Origin: CAIWHR01 sp963836265
Lineage (GTDB): Bacteria > Pseudomonadota > Gammaproteobacteria > Burkholderiales > Casimicrobiaceae
Length of the DNA stretch: 64,000 nt
Direction of reading: 5' to 3'
Assembly (NCBI GenBank): GCA_963836265.1
Contig: CAWIIO010000006.1
Coordinates: 248,001 to 312,000, forward strand
Below the pieces are notes generated by a model, which did no database searches, was not told the origin of the DNA, and saw only the letters and a program-made list of their open reading frames with translations. How positions within the stretch are numbered: the first letter of the stretch is position 1; every line of letters starts with the position of its first letter. The translations under genes were made by a program, and so were the position numbers. Positions 33,085 through 42,146 of this stretch are shown piece by piece.

Positions 33085-35867
33085 ACTCGGCGGTCGTCTT
33101 TCACCTCAACGGCCGCCAGATCGCCGCGGCCGCCGGCGAGACGATCATCGACGCCGCGCACCGCCACGACATCGAGATTCCGCACCTTTGCTACACGCCG
33201 GGGATGCGCGCCGACGGCAACTGCCGCGCGTGCATGGTCGAGATCAAGGGCGAGCGGGTGCTGGCGCCCTCGTGCTGCCGCACGCCCGCACCGGGCATGG
33301 AAGTGTCGAGCGAAAGCCCGCGCGCGCTCCATGCGCAGAAGATGATCGTCGAGCTGTTGGCGGCGGACGTGCCGGCCAAGATCTACAAGCCCGACTCGGA
33401 GCTCGCGCACTGGAAGCGGGTGCTCCGCATCGGCGCCCCGCGGTTCCCCGCGCGCGCGGAGCCCGTGCCGGACCTCACGCATCCGGCAATGGCGGTCAAC
33501 CTCGACGCGTGCATCCAGTGCACGCGTTGCGTGCGCGCCTGCCGCGAGCAGCAGGTCAACGATGTCATCGGCTACGCGTTCCGCGGTGCGCACTCGGCCA
33601 TCGTCTTCGATTTCGGCGATCCGATGGGCGCGTCGACGTGCGTCGCGTGCGGCGAATGCGTGCAGGCGTGTCCTACCGGCGCGCTGGCCCCGGCGCACGG
33701 CGCCTATCTGATCGCCGCGGATCGGGTCGTGCCCTCGGTCTGCCCCTATTGCGGGGTTGGCTGCCAGCTCGACTACCACGTCAAGGACGACGCGATCATC
33801 CGCGTCGAAGGCCGCGACGGTCCCGCGAACCATGGCCGGCTGTGCGTGAAGGGGCGGTTCGGCTTCGATTACGTCAGCCACCCGCAGCGGCTCACAAGAC
33901 CGCTGATTCGCAAGCCCGGCGTGCCGAAGACCGCGGACTTCGTCATGGATCCCGGCGATCCGCTTTCGGTGTTCCGCGAAGCGAGCTGGGACGAAGCGCT
34001 CGATCTCGCGGGCGGCACGCTCGCGCAGATCCGCGACGCGCACGGCGGTGGAGCGCTCGCGGGATTCGGCTCCGCGAAGGGCAGCAACGAGGAAGCCTAT
34101 CTGTTCCAGAAGCTCGTGCGCACCGGCTTCCGCTCGAACAACGTCGACCATTGCACCCGGCTCTGCCACGCGTCGAGCGTCGCGGCGCTGCTCGAGGGCA
34201 TCGGCTCGGGCGCGGTGTCGAATCCCGTGATGGACGTGCTGCAGGCGGACGTCGTGCTGCTAATCGGCGCTAACCCCGTCGTCAACCATCCCGTCGCGGC
34301 GACGTGGATCAAGAACGCCGTGAAACGCGGGACGAAGCTGGTCCTGGTCGAGCCGCGTCGCTCCGAGCTCGCCCGCCACGCCGCCCATTTCCTGCAATTG
34401 AAGCCCGACACCGACGTCGCGTTGCTGAACGCGATGCTGCACACGATCGTCGACGAGGGCCTCGTCGCCGAAAGCTTCGTCGCGGAACGCACCAGCGGCT
34501 ACGACGAGCTGCGGAAGAACGTCGCCGGTCACAGCCCCGAAGCAATGGCGGCGGTATGCGGAATCCCGGCGCCGAAAATCCGCGAAGTCGCGCGCCTGTA
34601 CGCGAGATCGCGCGGGTCGATGATCCTGTGGGGCATGGGGATTTCGCAGCACATCCACGGCACCGACAACGCTCGCTGCCTGATCGCGCTGTCGCTGATG
34701 ACCGGCCAGGTGGGACGGCCCGGCACCGGCCTCCATCCGCTGCGCGGCCAGAACAACGTGCAGGGCGCGAGCGACGCCGGTTTGATCCCGATGATGTATC
34801 CGGACTATCGGCGCGTCGACACCGCGGAGGCGAAGGCCGCGTTCGAGGCGCTGTGGGGTGCGGCACTCGATCCGAGAACGGGTCTCACCGTCGTCGAGAT
34901 CATGGACGCCGTGCACGCCGGGAAGATCCGCGGCATGTACGTCATGGGCGAAAACCCGGCGATGTCGGATCCGGACGTGAGCCACGCGCGCGCGGCGCTC
35001 GCGCGGCTCGAGATGCTGGTCGTCCAGGACATCTTCCCAACCGAAACCGCGTATCTCGCCGATGTGATCCTGCCGGCGAGCGCATTCCCGGAAAAGACCG
35101 GCACTTTCACGAACACCGACCGGCTGGTGCAGCTTGGACGGCAGGCGTTGACGCCGCCGGGCGAGGCACGGCAAGACCTGTGGATCATCGTCGAGATGGC
35201 GAAGCGCCTCGGGCTCCCGTGGCGCTACGCGCACGCGTGCGACGTATTTACCGAGATGCGCAGCGCGATGCCCTCGATCGCCGGCATCACCTGGGATCGC
35301 CTCGAGCGCGAGCATGCCGTCACCTATCCATGCGAGCACGAAGGCGACCCCGGAACGCGGGTCGTGTTCACGGCGCAGTTCCCGACGGCGAACGGCAAGG
35401 GCCGTTTCGTTCCGGCGCAGGTCATTCCGGCGGCGGAGCGACCGGACGATGCCTATCCGTATGTGCTGATCACGGGGCGCCAGCTCGAGCACTGGCACAC
35501 GGGCAGCATGACGCGGCGCACCGACGTCCTGGACGCGATCGAGCCCGCACCGGTGGCGTCGCTCAACTCGCGCGACCTGGAAACGCTCGGCGTCGCGCCG
35601 GGCGGCGCGATCACCGTGGCGTCGCGACGCGGCAGCATAACGCTTTCGGCGCGCGCCGACGACGGCACGCCGCGCGGCGCGGTGTTCATTCCGTTCTGCT
35701 ACTACGAAGCGGCCGCCAATCTTCTCACCAATCCCGCGCTCGACCCGTTCGGAAAGATTCCCGAGTTCAAGTACTGCGCGGTGCGCGTCACCGCCGGCGG
35801 CGCCATGAAGCAGGTGCGCGGTTACGGCGCCGAGCCGGCACGGGCGCACGAAGGCGCGTCCAGGTGA
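33081..35867 (+). CDS. fdhA: NAD-dependent formate dehydrogenase, catalytic alpha subunit
   Basis: Predicted 928 residues. An N-terminal NuoG-like [2Fe-2S] domain (CYTPGMRADGNCRACMVEI) is followed by two [4Fe-4S] motifs (CIQCTRCVRAC and CVACGECVQACPTG), the cluster next to the pterin (CPYCGVGCQLDY) and the molybdopterin domains. The metal-ligating position is Cys in DHCTRLCHASSV, so the enzyme is of the cysteine, not selenocysteine, type. The metal (Mo or W) cannot be told. Formate from frc would be oxidised to CO2 here. No small delta subunit or fdhD chaperone gene is in the window, so these must lie elsewhere or be dispensable. Confidence 0.93.
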   Translation: MNSAVVFHLNGRQIAAAAGETIIDAAHRHDIEIPHLCYTPGMRADGNCRACMVEIKGERVLAPSCCRTPAPGMEVSSESPRALHAQKMIVELLAADVPAKIYKPDSELAHWKRVLRIGAPRFPARAEPVPDLTHPAMAVNLDACIQCTRCVRACREQQVNDVIGYAFRGAHSAIVFDFGDPMGASTCVACGECVQACPTGALAPAHGAYLIAADRVVPSVCPYCGVGCQLDYHVKDDAIIRVEGRDGPANHGRLCVKGRFGFDYVSHPQRLTRPLIRKPGVPKTADFVMDPGDPLSVFREASWDEALDLAGGTLAQIRDAHGGGALAGFGSAKGSNEEAYLFQKLVRTGFRSNNVDHCTRLCHASSVAALLEGIGSGAVSNPVMDVLQADVVLLIGANPVVNHPVAATWIKNAVKRGTKLVLVEPRRSELARHAAHFLQLKPDTDVALLNAMLHTIVDEGLVAESFVAERTSGYDELRKNVAGHSPEAMAAVCGIPAPKIREVARLYARSRGSMILWGMGISQHIHGTDNARCLIALSLMTGQVGRPGTGLHPLRGQNNVQGASDAGLIPMMYPDYRRVDTAEAKAAFEALWGAALDPRTGLTVVEIMDAVHAGKIRGMYVMGENPAMSDPDVSHARAALARLEMLVVQDIFPTETAYLADVILPASAFPEKTGTFTNTDRLVQLGRQALTPPGEARQDLWIIVEMAKRLGLPWRYAHACDVFTEMRSAMPSIAGITWDRLEREHAVTYPCEHEGDPGTRVVFTAQFPTANGKGRFVPAQVIPAAERPDDAYPYVLITGRQLEHWHTGSMTRRTDVLDAIEPAPVASLNSRDLETLGVAPGGAITVASRRGSITLSARADDGTPRGAVFIPFCYYEAAANLLTNPALDPFGKIPEFKYCAVRVTAGGAMKQVRGYGAEPARAHEGASR

Positions 35868-35870
35868 CGC

Positions 35871-36206
35871 CTGGCGAGGCGTACGTGCGCGGGAGCGGCG
35901 GATGGTCGGGATTCTCGGCGACCAGCACCGCGACCTCGCTGCTTCGATGAACGCCTCGATCAACGTCCGCCCGCGGCGGCGGATCATCTTTCGCCCAGCC
36001 CTGTCGGCGTGACCACGCGCGAGCGGCTCGAGAGGTCGACGCTCGAATAGCCGCCGTGGTGCTTGACGATCTGCGGAAAGCGGAGCTCGCGTGCCGGACG
36101 CTCGACGTCTGCCGCGGTGCCGGCGAAAACGTGTCGCGGCGTGGCGATGCCGTCGCGCGAAGGCTCGTGAAGCCCGAAATCGCGCTCGACACGGGGCGCG
36201 AGGCCG
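35871..36206 (-). pseudogene. Remnant of a D-alanine--D-alanine ligase-like ATP-grasp gene
   Basis: No intact gene fits here, but the minus strand codes for a broken ATP-grasp protein. From 36200 a frame reads ARELRFPQIVKHHGGYSSVD, then SRVVTPTGL, and stops at 35984. A second frame then gives TLIEAFIE, and a third gives EVAVLVAENPDHPPLPRTY to about 35881. In order these match the ATP-grasp core of D-Ala-D-Ala ligase-like proteins (Lys of VK-HH, the G-Y-S-V loop, EAFIEGRE-TVLV). The 5' end is cut off at the tctA stop codon. It is a decayed fragment with at least two frameshifts, probably left by a rearrangement between the FDH and transporter genes. Confidence 0.65.
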
Positions 36207-37700
36207 CTACCTGCCCCTGAACTTCGCGATCACCAGTGAAATAAGCGGCCAGAACAGTATGACCATGCTGAGCGCCGTGATGCCGCCGACCAGCCCGTTC
36301 GACCAGAAGATCGACAGGTGGCCCTGCGAGCCGATCATCGCCTGGCGGAACGAGGTCTCGGCGCGACCGCCCAGGACGATCGCGAGCACCATCGGCGCCA
36401 GCGGATAGCCGAGCTTCTTGAACAGGTAGCCGATGACGCCGAACATCACCATGAAGATGAGGTCGGCGGGGGCGTTGGAGAGCGTGTAGGAGCCGATAGC
36501 GCACACCACGATGATGATCGGGGCGATGATCGAGAACGGGATGCGCATGATCGAGGCCCAGAACGGCACCGTCGACAGGACGATAACCAGGCCGACGAGG
36601 TTGCCGAGATAGATCGAGGCGATCAGGCCCCAGACGAAATCCTTCTGCTCGACGAACAGCAGCGGCCCCGGCTGCAGGCCCCAGATGAGCAGGCCGCCGA
36701 GCAGCACGGCGGCGGTCGGCGAACCGGGGATGCCGAGCGTGAGCATCGGCAGCAGCGCGCTGGTGCCGGCGGCATGCGCGGCGGTCTCCGGCGCCACCAC
36801 GCCTTCCAGCTGACCGGTGCCGAATTTGTCGCCGTTCCTCGAGAAGCGCTTGGCGAGGCCGTAGCTCATGAACGAGGCCGGGGTCGCGCCGCCGGGGGTG
36901 ACGCCCAGCCAGATGCCGACCACGGTGCCGCGCAGGATGGTGACCCAGTATTGCGGCAGCTTCTTCCAGGTCTGCCACACCACGAACGGGTTGATCTTGG
37001 CGCTGAGGCCCTCGAAGTGCAGCCCCTTCTCGATCGTCACCAGGATCTCGCCGATGCCGAACAGGCCGATGACCGCGATCAGAAAGTGGAACCCGGTGAG
37101 CAGCGTCTCCGTGCCGAAGGTCAGCCGCACGCCGCCGGTCACCTCGTCGGTACCGACCGAAGCGAAGGCGAACCCGAACATCATCGCGGAGATGACCTTG
37201 AACGGCTGCTGCCGGCCCATGCCAACGAAGCTGCAGAACGTGAGCAGGTAGACCGAGAAGTATTCCGGCGGGCCGAAATCGAGTGCGAAATTGGCCACGA
37301 TCGGCGCGAGGAAGGTGAGCACGAGGGTCGCGATCAGCGCGCCGATGAAGGACGACGTGAGCGAAGCCGTGAGCGCTTCGCCGGCGCGACCCTGCTTGGC
37401 GAGCGGATGGCCGTCGAAGGTCGTCGCGACCGACCACGGCTCGCCCGGGATGTTGAACAGGATGGCGCTGATGCAGCCGCCGAACAGGGCGCCCCAGTAG
37501 ATCGCCGCCAGCATGATGATGGCGGTGGTATTGGGCATCGAGAAAGTCAGTGGCAGCAGGATCGCGATGCCGTTGGCTCCGCCCACGCCCGGAAGAAAAC
37601 CGAGCAGCACGCCGAACAGAATGCCGACGACCATGTAGCCCAGGTTCATGGGCGTCAGCAGTACCTCGAAGCCGTGCAGCAGGGAAAAGAACGCGTCCAC
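36207..37700 (-). CDS. tctA: Tripartite tricarboxylate transporter, large permease TctA
   Basis: Predicted 497-residue membrane protein with about 12 helices. Signatures are LPGVGGANGIAILLPLTF, ALFGGCISAILFNIPGEPWSVATTFDGHP and TLGIPGSPTAAVLLGGLLIWGLQPGP. The GTG at 37700 gives a start (VDAFFSLLHGFEVLLTP) matching the family; an ATG at 37742 lies within the palindromic element upstream. With TctB and TctC it forms a secondary importer driven by an ion gradient. Substrates in this family are usually di- or tricarboxylates; here oxalate or a related acid is suggested by neighbours. Confidence 0.9.
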   Translation of the reverse strand: MDAFFSLLHGFEVLLTPMNLGYMVVGILFGVLLGFLPGVGGANGIAILLPLTFSMPNTTAIIMLAAIYWGALFGGCISAILFNIPGEPWSVATTFDGHPLAKQGRAGEALTASLTSSFIGALIATLVLTFLAPIVANFALDFGPPEYFSVYLLTFCSFVGMGRQQPFKVISAMMFGFAFASVGTDEVTGGVRLTFGTETLLTGFHFLIAVIGLFGIGEILVTIEKGLHFEGLSAKINPFVVWQTWKKLPQYWVTILRGTVVGIWLGVTPGGATPASFMSYGLAKRFSRNGDKFGTGQLEGVVAPETAAHAAGTSALLPMLTLGIPGSPTAAVLLGGLLIWGLQPGPLLFVEQKDFVWGLIASIYLGNLVGLVIVLSTVPFWASIMRIPFSIIAPIIIVVCAIGSYTLSNAPADLIFMVMFGVIGYLFKKLGYPLAPMVLAIVLGGRAETSFRQAMIGSQGHLSIFWSNGLVGGITALSMVILFWPLISLVIAKFRGR

Positions 37701-37701
37701 T

Positions 37702-37848
37702 CTAGGGCCCGTTCCCTTCGGGTTGCTGCCGAAAACGCGCATCGCTGCGTTGCGCGGTCTCGCCGGGGGCCCGGCCCGCCTTCGCGCCTGGCGCTGCGCG
37801 TTTTCGGCCCTGCAACGCGTTAGTGTCCATAGCGTTCACAGGCCCTAG
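37702..37848. repeat. Palindromic MITE-like element between tctB and tctA
   Basis: The ends are CTAGGGCC (37702-37709) and GGCCCTAG (37841-37848). Inside lies a perfect 14-bp inverted repeat, GCCGAAAACGCGCA (37728-37741) with TGCGCGTTTTCGGC (37795-37808), and GTTGC/GCAAC pairs outside it. The element fits exactly between the genes: the tctB TAG stop is in its right end and the tctA GTG start is two bases beyond its left end. It may be a small nonautonomous element or a structural regulator setting the TctB:TctA ratio. Confidence 0.55.
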
Positions 37849-38420
37849 TAGCCGAGCCAGGCTTCGAAAGGCCCCTTCGGCAGCGGCACCAGGAACCAGA
37901 TTTCGAACACGATGAACAGCACCACCGGGACGAGGATCGCGACCGGCAGCGTCTTGTAGATCGAGTAGTGGCCGTGCCAGATCATGAAGAAGCCGATGAA
38001 CAGGACGGTCGAGATGTAGATCCCGATGTAGATCGACAGGATCACGAACACGGTCATCGGGACAACCACCTGGAGAATCGTCTTCAGCCCGGCGCGCGAG
38101 ATGAAGCCGGCACGCCCCTCGGGGCGGCGCGACAGCAGGCTCTGGATCAGGGTGACGCCGCTCGCGACGAACAGGAACAACGCGACGTAGAACGGGAAAT
38201 AGCCGGAATCCGGTCCGACGTCCTTGGCCCATCCGGCGCCGAGGCGATAGCTGCTGATCATGATCACCGTCGCGACTGCCATCAGCGCCACGGCGACCAC
38301 GATATTCATGGTGCGGTAGGAAACGACGCCGGCTTCGGGGGTCTCGTCGGCGGGTGGATCTGCCATTGCGGGAGACTCGCGTTTGTCCGCGCTAAGCCGC
38401 TCCGGGGGCGTGGCGCTCAT
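37845..38420 (-). CDS. tctB: Tripartite tricarboxylate transporter, small permease TctB
   Basis: Predicted up to 191 residues with four membrane helices (MNIVVAVALMAVATVIMISS; FPFYVALFLFVASGVTL; a long VVPMTVFVILSIYIGIYIS; VAILVPVVLFIVFEIWFLV), the standard TctB topology. The sequence DVGPDSGYFPFYVA is characteristic. The true start could be the ATG at 38366 (173 residues); neither candidate has a good ribosome binding site. The stop codon lies in the palindromic element that separates it from tctA. Confidence 0.88.
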   Translation of the reverse strand: MSATPPERLSADKRESPAMADPPADETPEAGVVSYRTMNIVVAVALMAVATVIMISSYRLGAGWAKDVGPDSGYFPFYVALFLFVASGVTLIQSLLSRRPEGRAGFISRAGLKTILQVVVPMTVFVILSIYIGIYISTVLFIGFFMIWHGHYSIYKTLPVAILVPVVLFIVFEIWFLVPLPKGPFEAWLGY

Positions 38421-38496
38421 GGGCGAAAGAGGGTCCGGGGGACGAGCGAATTGCGGGGGCGCGATTTTGCGCCGGCACCCCCGCCAACCGCAGAAG

Positions 38497-39585
38497 CTAC
38501 TTCTTCAGGAAGCCGGCCTTTTCCATCAGTTGCTGGTGCAGGGCAGCCGCATCGGTCAGCCACTTGTTGAACTCGGCGCCGGTCATGAAGCTCTGGTTGA
38601 ACGCGCCCTTTGCCATGTAGTCCTTCCATTCCGGCGTCTCGCGGACCTTCTTGAGCAGGTCCACGTAGTAATCGACTGCGTCCTTCTGGACGTCGGGCGC
38701 CGTCATGATGCCGCGAAGCATGAGGTATTCGATGTCGAGTCCCTGGGACTTGCAGGTGGGAATGTTCTGCCATGACATGTCGCTGGTGACCTTTTCGGGG
38801 TAGGGCATCGGCTTCGAGTCGAAGACGCAGAGCGGGCGCACCGTGCCCGCGCGCCAGTGCGCCACGCATTCGATCGGATTGTTGACGGTCGAATCGATGT
38901 GCCCGCCGACGAGCTGGGTGCAGACCTCGCCGCCGCCCTTGTACGGCACGTAGGTGAACCTGGCGCCCGTCTTCTGCTCGATCGCGGCGGTGATGATCTG
39001 GTCTTCCTGCCGGGAGCCGGTGCCGCCCATCTTCATCTTGCCGTCAGCCTTCTTGACGGCGTCGATATATGCGGTCGGCGTCTTGTAGTCGGTCTTGGCG
39101 TTCACCCAGAACACGAACTCGTCGAGCGCCATCATGGCGATCGGGGTGTAGTCCTTCCAGGAGAAGGGCGACCCGGTCGCGAGCGGCGTGGTGAACAGGT
39201 TGGACAGCGTGATGATGAGCTTGTGCGGATCGCCCTTCGCGTTCTTCACGTACAGGAAGCCCTCGGCGCCGGAGCCACCCGACTTGCTGATGACCACCAT
39301 CGAGCTCGGCATCAGGTTGTGTTTTTGGACGATGCCCTGGATCAACTGCGCCATCTGGCCCGCGCCGCCGCCGATACCGGCCGGAACGATCAGCTCGACG
39401 GTTTTCGTCGGCTCCCAGCCGGCGGCCGAGGCCGGAACTGCAAGGGCCATGGCGACGGCGGCGACGGCAGCCAGCAGGGTCGACGCGTAGCGACAGCGTC
39501 GCTCGCTATCGTCGATACGACGGTGCTTTCGGAGCGACGGGCGAACACATTGCGCGATCGGCATCGCAGCAGTCGAGAGGGCCAT
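38497..39585 (-). CDS. tctC: Tripartite tricarboxylate transporter, periplasmic binding protein TctC
   Basis: Predicted 362 residues. The mature protein begins AGWEPTKTVELIVPAGIGGGAGQMAQLIQ after an unusually long, Arg-rich n-region and hydrophobic core (TLLAAVAAVAMALAVPASA). The family fold is shown by VVISKSGGSGAEGFLYV, and MKMGGTGSRQEDQIIT with FTYVPYKGGGEVCTQLVGGHID. The ATG at 39585 has TGGAGGAATTCAA upstream, a good ribosome binding site. It is first in the tctCBA order. A candidate GntR-type operator lies about 95 bases upstream. Confidence 0.92.
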   Translation of the reverse strand: MALSTAAMPIAQCVRPSLRKHRRIDDSERRCRYASTLLAAVAAVAMALAVPASAAGWEPTKTVELIVPAGIGGGAGQMAQLIQGIVQKHNLMPSSMVVISKSGGSGAEGFLYVKNAKGDPHKLIITLSNLFTTPLATGSPFSWKDYTPIAMMALDEFVFWVNAKTDYKTPTAYIDAVKKADGKMKMGGTGSRQEDQIITAAIEQKTGARFTYVPYKGGGEVCTQLVGGHIDSTVNNPIECVAHWRAGTVRPLCVFDSKPMPYPEKVTSDMSWQNIPTCKSQGLDIEYLMLRGIMTAPDVQKDAVDYYVDLLKKVRETPEWKDYMAKGAFNQSFMTGAEFNKWLTDAAALHQQLMEKAGFLKK

Positions 39586-39678
39586 TTGAATTCCTCCAGA
39601 TGAAGATACTCGGAAATTTTTCGCTACACCGCGCCAGCGAATTGCGGCGATGTGCGCCTCATTCGCGCGAGGCTGCGT

Positions 39679-39692
39679 AATGGTACGCCATT
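39679..39692. promoter_or_regulatory. Possible second FCD-GntR operator upstream of tctC
   Basis: AATGGTACGCCATT is an imperfect palindrome whose core TGGTACGCCA resembles the oxc-promoter site TGGTATATCA and the TGGTATACCA type used by FCD regulators. It lies between divergent tctC (minus) and the fused carboxyltransferase gene (plus). The rest of 39586-39849 shows no gene; TATCAT near 39825 is a weak -10 candidate for the plus-strand gene. Confidence 0.4.
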
Positions 39693-39849
39693 TTGGGCGG
39701 GCGGTAGGAGCCGCGGAACGCGTGCGCGACCCCAATGATCGTCAGTGCGATCCATTGCGGGCCCTACGAGACGGGCCCGGGGCCTGGGGATGTTGCGGTG
39801 CGGCACGCCGGCGGACGACTAAGTTATCATCATTGTCTGGGACGATAAC

Positions 39850-41316
39850 GTGTGCTCCTCTTCCTCACCGTCGACGGCCACGGCGCTCCCGTTGCGACCG
39901 CTCGCGGCCGTCGACCGCATCGAGGCGATCGCTGACGCGGGCAGCGTCGCACCGGTGAGCGTCGCGCTGTCCGCACCGCGCCCGTCGCCGCATCTGGCGC
40001 GCTGGGGCATCGCTTCGCACGACGACGACGGCGTCGCGCTCGCGCGCGCGACGATTCGGGGCGCGCCGGTATTCATCGCGGCGCAGGACGAGCGGTTCCT
40101 CGGCGGCAGCGCAGGCGTGAACCATGCCGACGCATTGCGCGACCTTTTCGAGCGTGCGCGGGCCGAACGTCCCGCCGCCGTCATTCTGCTGGCTGCGTCG
40201 GGCGGCGTGCGGCTTCACGAAGCAAATCCTGCCGAGCTGGCGCTCGCCCGGGCGCTCGGCGCGCTTTGCGACCTTCGCATCGCGGGCGGGTGCGTGCTCG
40301 CCGTCGGCGTCGCGGATGTTTTTGGCGGCGCCTCCGTGCTGGCGTGCGCCGCCGATCGCACCGCGCTCCTGCCGGGCACGCGGTTCGGCCTGTCCGGGCC
40401 GAAGGTCATTGAAACGGCCTGCGGTCGCCACGAACTCGACGCCGGCGACGCGGCCGCAGTGAACGCGCTGTTCGGCGCGGAAGCGCGGGCGGCTGCCGGC
40501 CACATCGAGATCGTTCCCGACAACGCCGAGGCGATCCGCGACTGGATATTGCTGGCCGCGTCGCAGGCGGCAACGTTCGCGGGCCAGGTGGACGCGATGC
40601 AGGCCGAGCTTGCGACGCGACTCGTCGCCCGCCAGTTCGACCGACCGAGCGCGGCGGTGCAGACCATCGCGGAAGGGCTCGGCTCGCCGCGTGTGCCATT
40701 GCCCCGGCGGCTCGCCCCGATTTTCGCCGGGGCCGATCCAGTCGATCGGAACGGCTGGCTGTGGCGGATGGCCGACCTCCCGCTTTGGCTCACGCGACCG
40801 TCGGCGTTGGCTACCTTCGGGCCGACTGAAGCGCAGGCGCTCGACGCGGCATTGCTCGCGACGCTGGCAGATCGCGACCTGCGTGAGCGGGCAACGGTGT
40901 TCGTCGTAAGCGATTCCTGCGGCCACGAGATTTCGCGCTCCGCCGAAGCGCTTTGCATATCCCAGTATCTCGCGCAGCATGCCGCGGTGCTCGCGCTGCT
41001 GCGCTCGCGCGGCGTGCGCGTCATCGGGTTGCTGACGGCTGTCGGTCACAGCGCAGCGTTCTTCGTCAATGCGCTGCAGGCTTCCCGCGTCTACGCGCTC
41101 GCCGGGACGCGCGTCGTGGCGATGGAGCCCGAAGGCATCGCTCGGGTGACGAAGCAGGACGGCGAGCGCCTTGCCGCACTGATCGAGAACGATTCGTTGG
41201 TTGGGCAGCCGATACGCCACTTCGCGAAATGGGGCGGGATCGCGGAAATCCTGCCCGAATTGAGCCGCGACGGACTGGTGGCGCTCGCCGCGCGCGAGCA
41301 CGGCGACGCCTCGTAA
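39850..41316 (+). CDS. Fused malonate decarboxylase beta/gamma-like carboxyltransferase (orphan)
   Basis: Predicted 488 residues with two crotonase-fold carboxyltransferase halves. Residues 20-270 resemble the malonate decarboxylase beta subunit MdcD (RSP-type PSPHLARWGIASHDDDGVALARATIRGAPVFIAAQDERFLGGSAG and LLAASGGVRLHEANPAELALARAL). Residues 300-480 resemble the gamma subunit MdcE (FVVSDSCGHEISRSAEA, GLLTAVGHSAAFFVNALQA). In known systems both work with MdcA, the acyl-carrier MdcC and accessory genes, none of which is nearby. The GTG at 39850 is preceded by GGGACG. It could be a decarboxylase with remote partners or have another acyl substrate. Its location beside a carboxylate transporter is suggestive. 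Confidence 0.75.
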   Translation: MCSSSSPSTATALPLRPLAAVDRIEAIADAGSVAPVSVALSAPRPSPHLARWGIASHDDDGVALARATIRGAPVFIAAQDERFLGGSAGVNHADALRDLFERARAERPAAVILLAASGGVRLHEANPAELALARALGALCDLRIAGGCVLAVGVADVFGGASVLACAADRTALLPGTRFGLSGPKVIETACGRHELDAGDAAAVNALFGAEARAAAGHIEIVPDNAEAIRDWILLAASQAATFAGQVDAMQAELATRLVARQFDRPSAAVQTIAEGLGSPRVPLPRRLAPIFAGADPVDRNGWLWRMADLPLWLTRPSALATFGPTEAQALDAALLATLADRDLRERATVFVVSDSCGHEISRSAEALCISQYLAQHAAVLALLRSRGVRVIGLLTAVGHSAAFFVNALQASRVYALAGTRVVAMEPEGIARVTKQDGERLAALIENDSLVGQPIRHFAKWGGIAEILPELSRDGLVALAAREHGDAS

Positions 41317-41393
41317 GATTCCGGCGGGCGCATTCGGCTGCGTTCGGTGGCGCGTGGCGTCGTAGCAGGCCGCCGGTTGCAACGGAGGAAGCC

Positions 41394-42146
41394 GTGGGTC
41401 GCTGGCGGTTGGCGTTGATCGTCCTGGCGGTCGCCTCGTCTGCGCTTGGTGCGCCGGCGATCGATTACGCGCGCGAGGAGCGCTGGGCGCAGGAGATCGT
41501 CCCGTCGCTCGTCGTAGGCGACGCAGTGTGGCTTGCCACCCCCGCGCGGCCGAAGGTTCTTGCGATCCTGACCGAGCCTTCGGCTGCGCCCAAAGGTGGC
41601 GTGATCGTCGTGCACGGCTTGGGCGTGCATCCGGACTTCGGACTCATTGGCGGCCTGCGCGCCGGCCTCGCCGATGCCGGCTACGCGACACTGTCGGTGC
41701 AAATGCCGGTCTTGCTCGCCGGGGCCTCGCGCGACGACTACACCGTGACGCTGCCCGCGGCGGGGGACCGGATCGCCGCAGCGATCGCCTTCCTGCGCGG
41801 CAAGGGGATGACGAAGATCGCGATCGTCTCGCACAGCCTGGGGGCGGCGATGACGAATGCATATCTGGCGAGCCCGAACGCCGCCTCCATCGCTGCCTGG
41901 GTGCCGGTCGGCATGCCGGCGGGCTTCGCAATCCTGCCGAAGGAGCCGGTGCTCGACGTGACGGCGGAGAGCGAACTGCCAGAGGTTGTCGCGGCGAAGC
42001 CGTTGCGCGCGCGCCGGCTTCCGAACGACGGATGCTCGCGGCAACTGACGATCGCCGGCGCCGACCACTACTTCGAGGCTCGGCAGAAGGAGCTCACGGC
42101 AGCCGTTGCGGCGTTCCTCGATCGCGTGTTCGGCGGCCGCTGCTGA
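41394..42146 (+). CDS. DUF3530 family protein, alpha/beta-hydrolase-like, secreted
   Basis: Predicted 250 residues. The GTG at 41394 has GGAGGAA four bases upstream and begins a signal peptide (LALIVLAVASSALGAP). The DUF3530 pattern is clear: GGVIVVHGLGVHPDFGLIGGLRAGLADAGYATLSVQMP, then IAIVSHSLGAAMTNAYL with a nucleophile-elbow-like SHSLG, and DHYFEARQKEL near the end. The His in the last block could complete a hydrolase triad. Function is not established for the family. The gene is 77 bases after the carboxyltransferase gene. Confidence 0.8.
   Translation: MGRWRLALIVLAVASSALGAPAIDYAREERWAQEIVPSLVVGDAVWLATPARPKVLAILTEPSAAPKGGVIVVHGLGVHPDFGLIGGLRAGLADAGYATLSVQMPVLLAGASRDDYTVTLPAAGDRIAAAIAFLRGKGMTKIAIVSHSLGAAMTNAYLASPNAASIAAWVPVGMPAGFAILPKEPVLDVTAESELPEVVAAKPLRARRLPNDGCSRQLTIAGADHYFEARQKELTAAVAAFLDRVFGGRC

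Noticed and set aside
39850..41316. Part of a complete malonate decarboxylase operon
   Set aside because: None of mdcA, mdcB, mdcC, mdcG or mdcH is adjacent.
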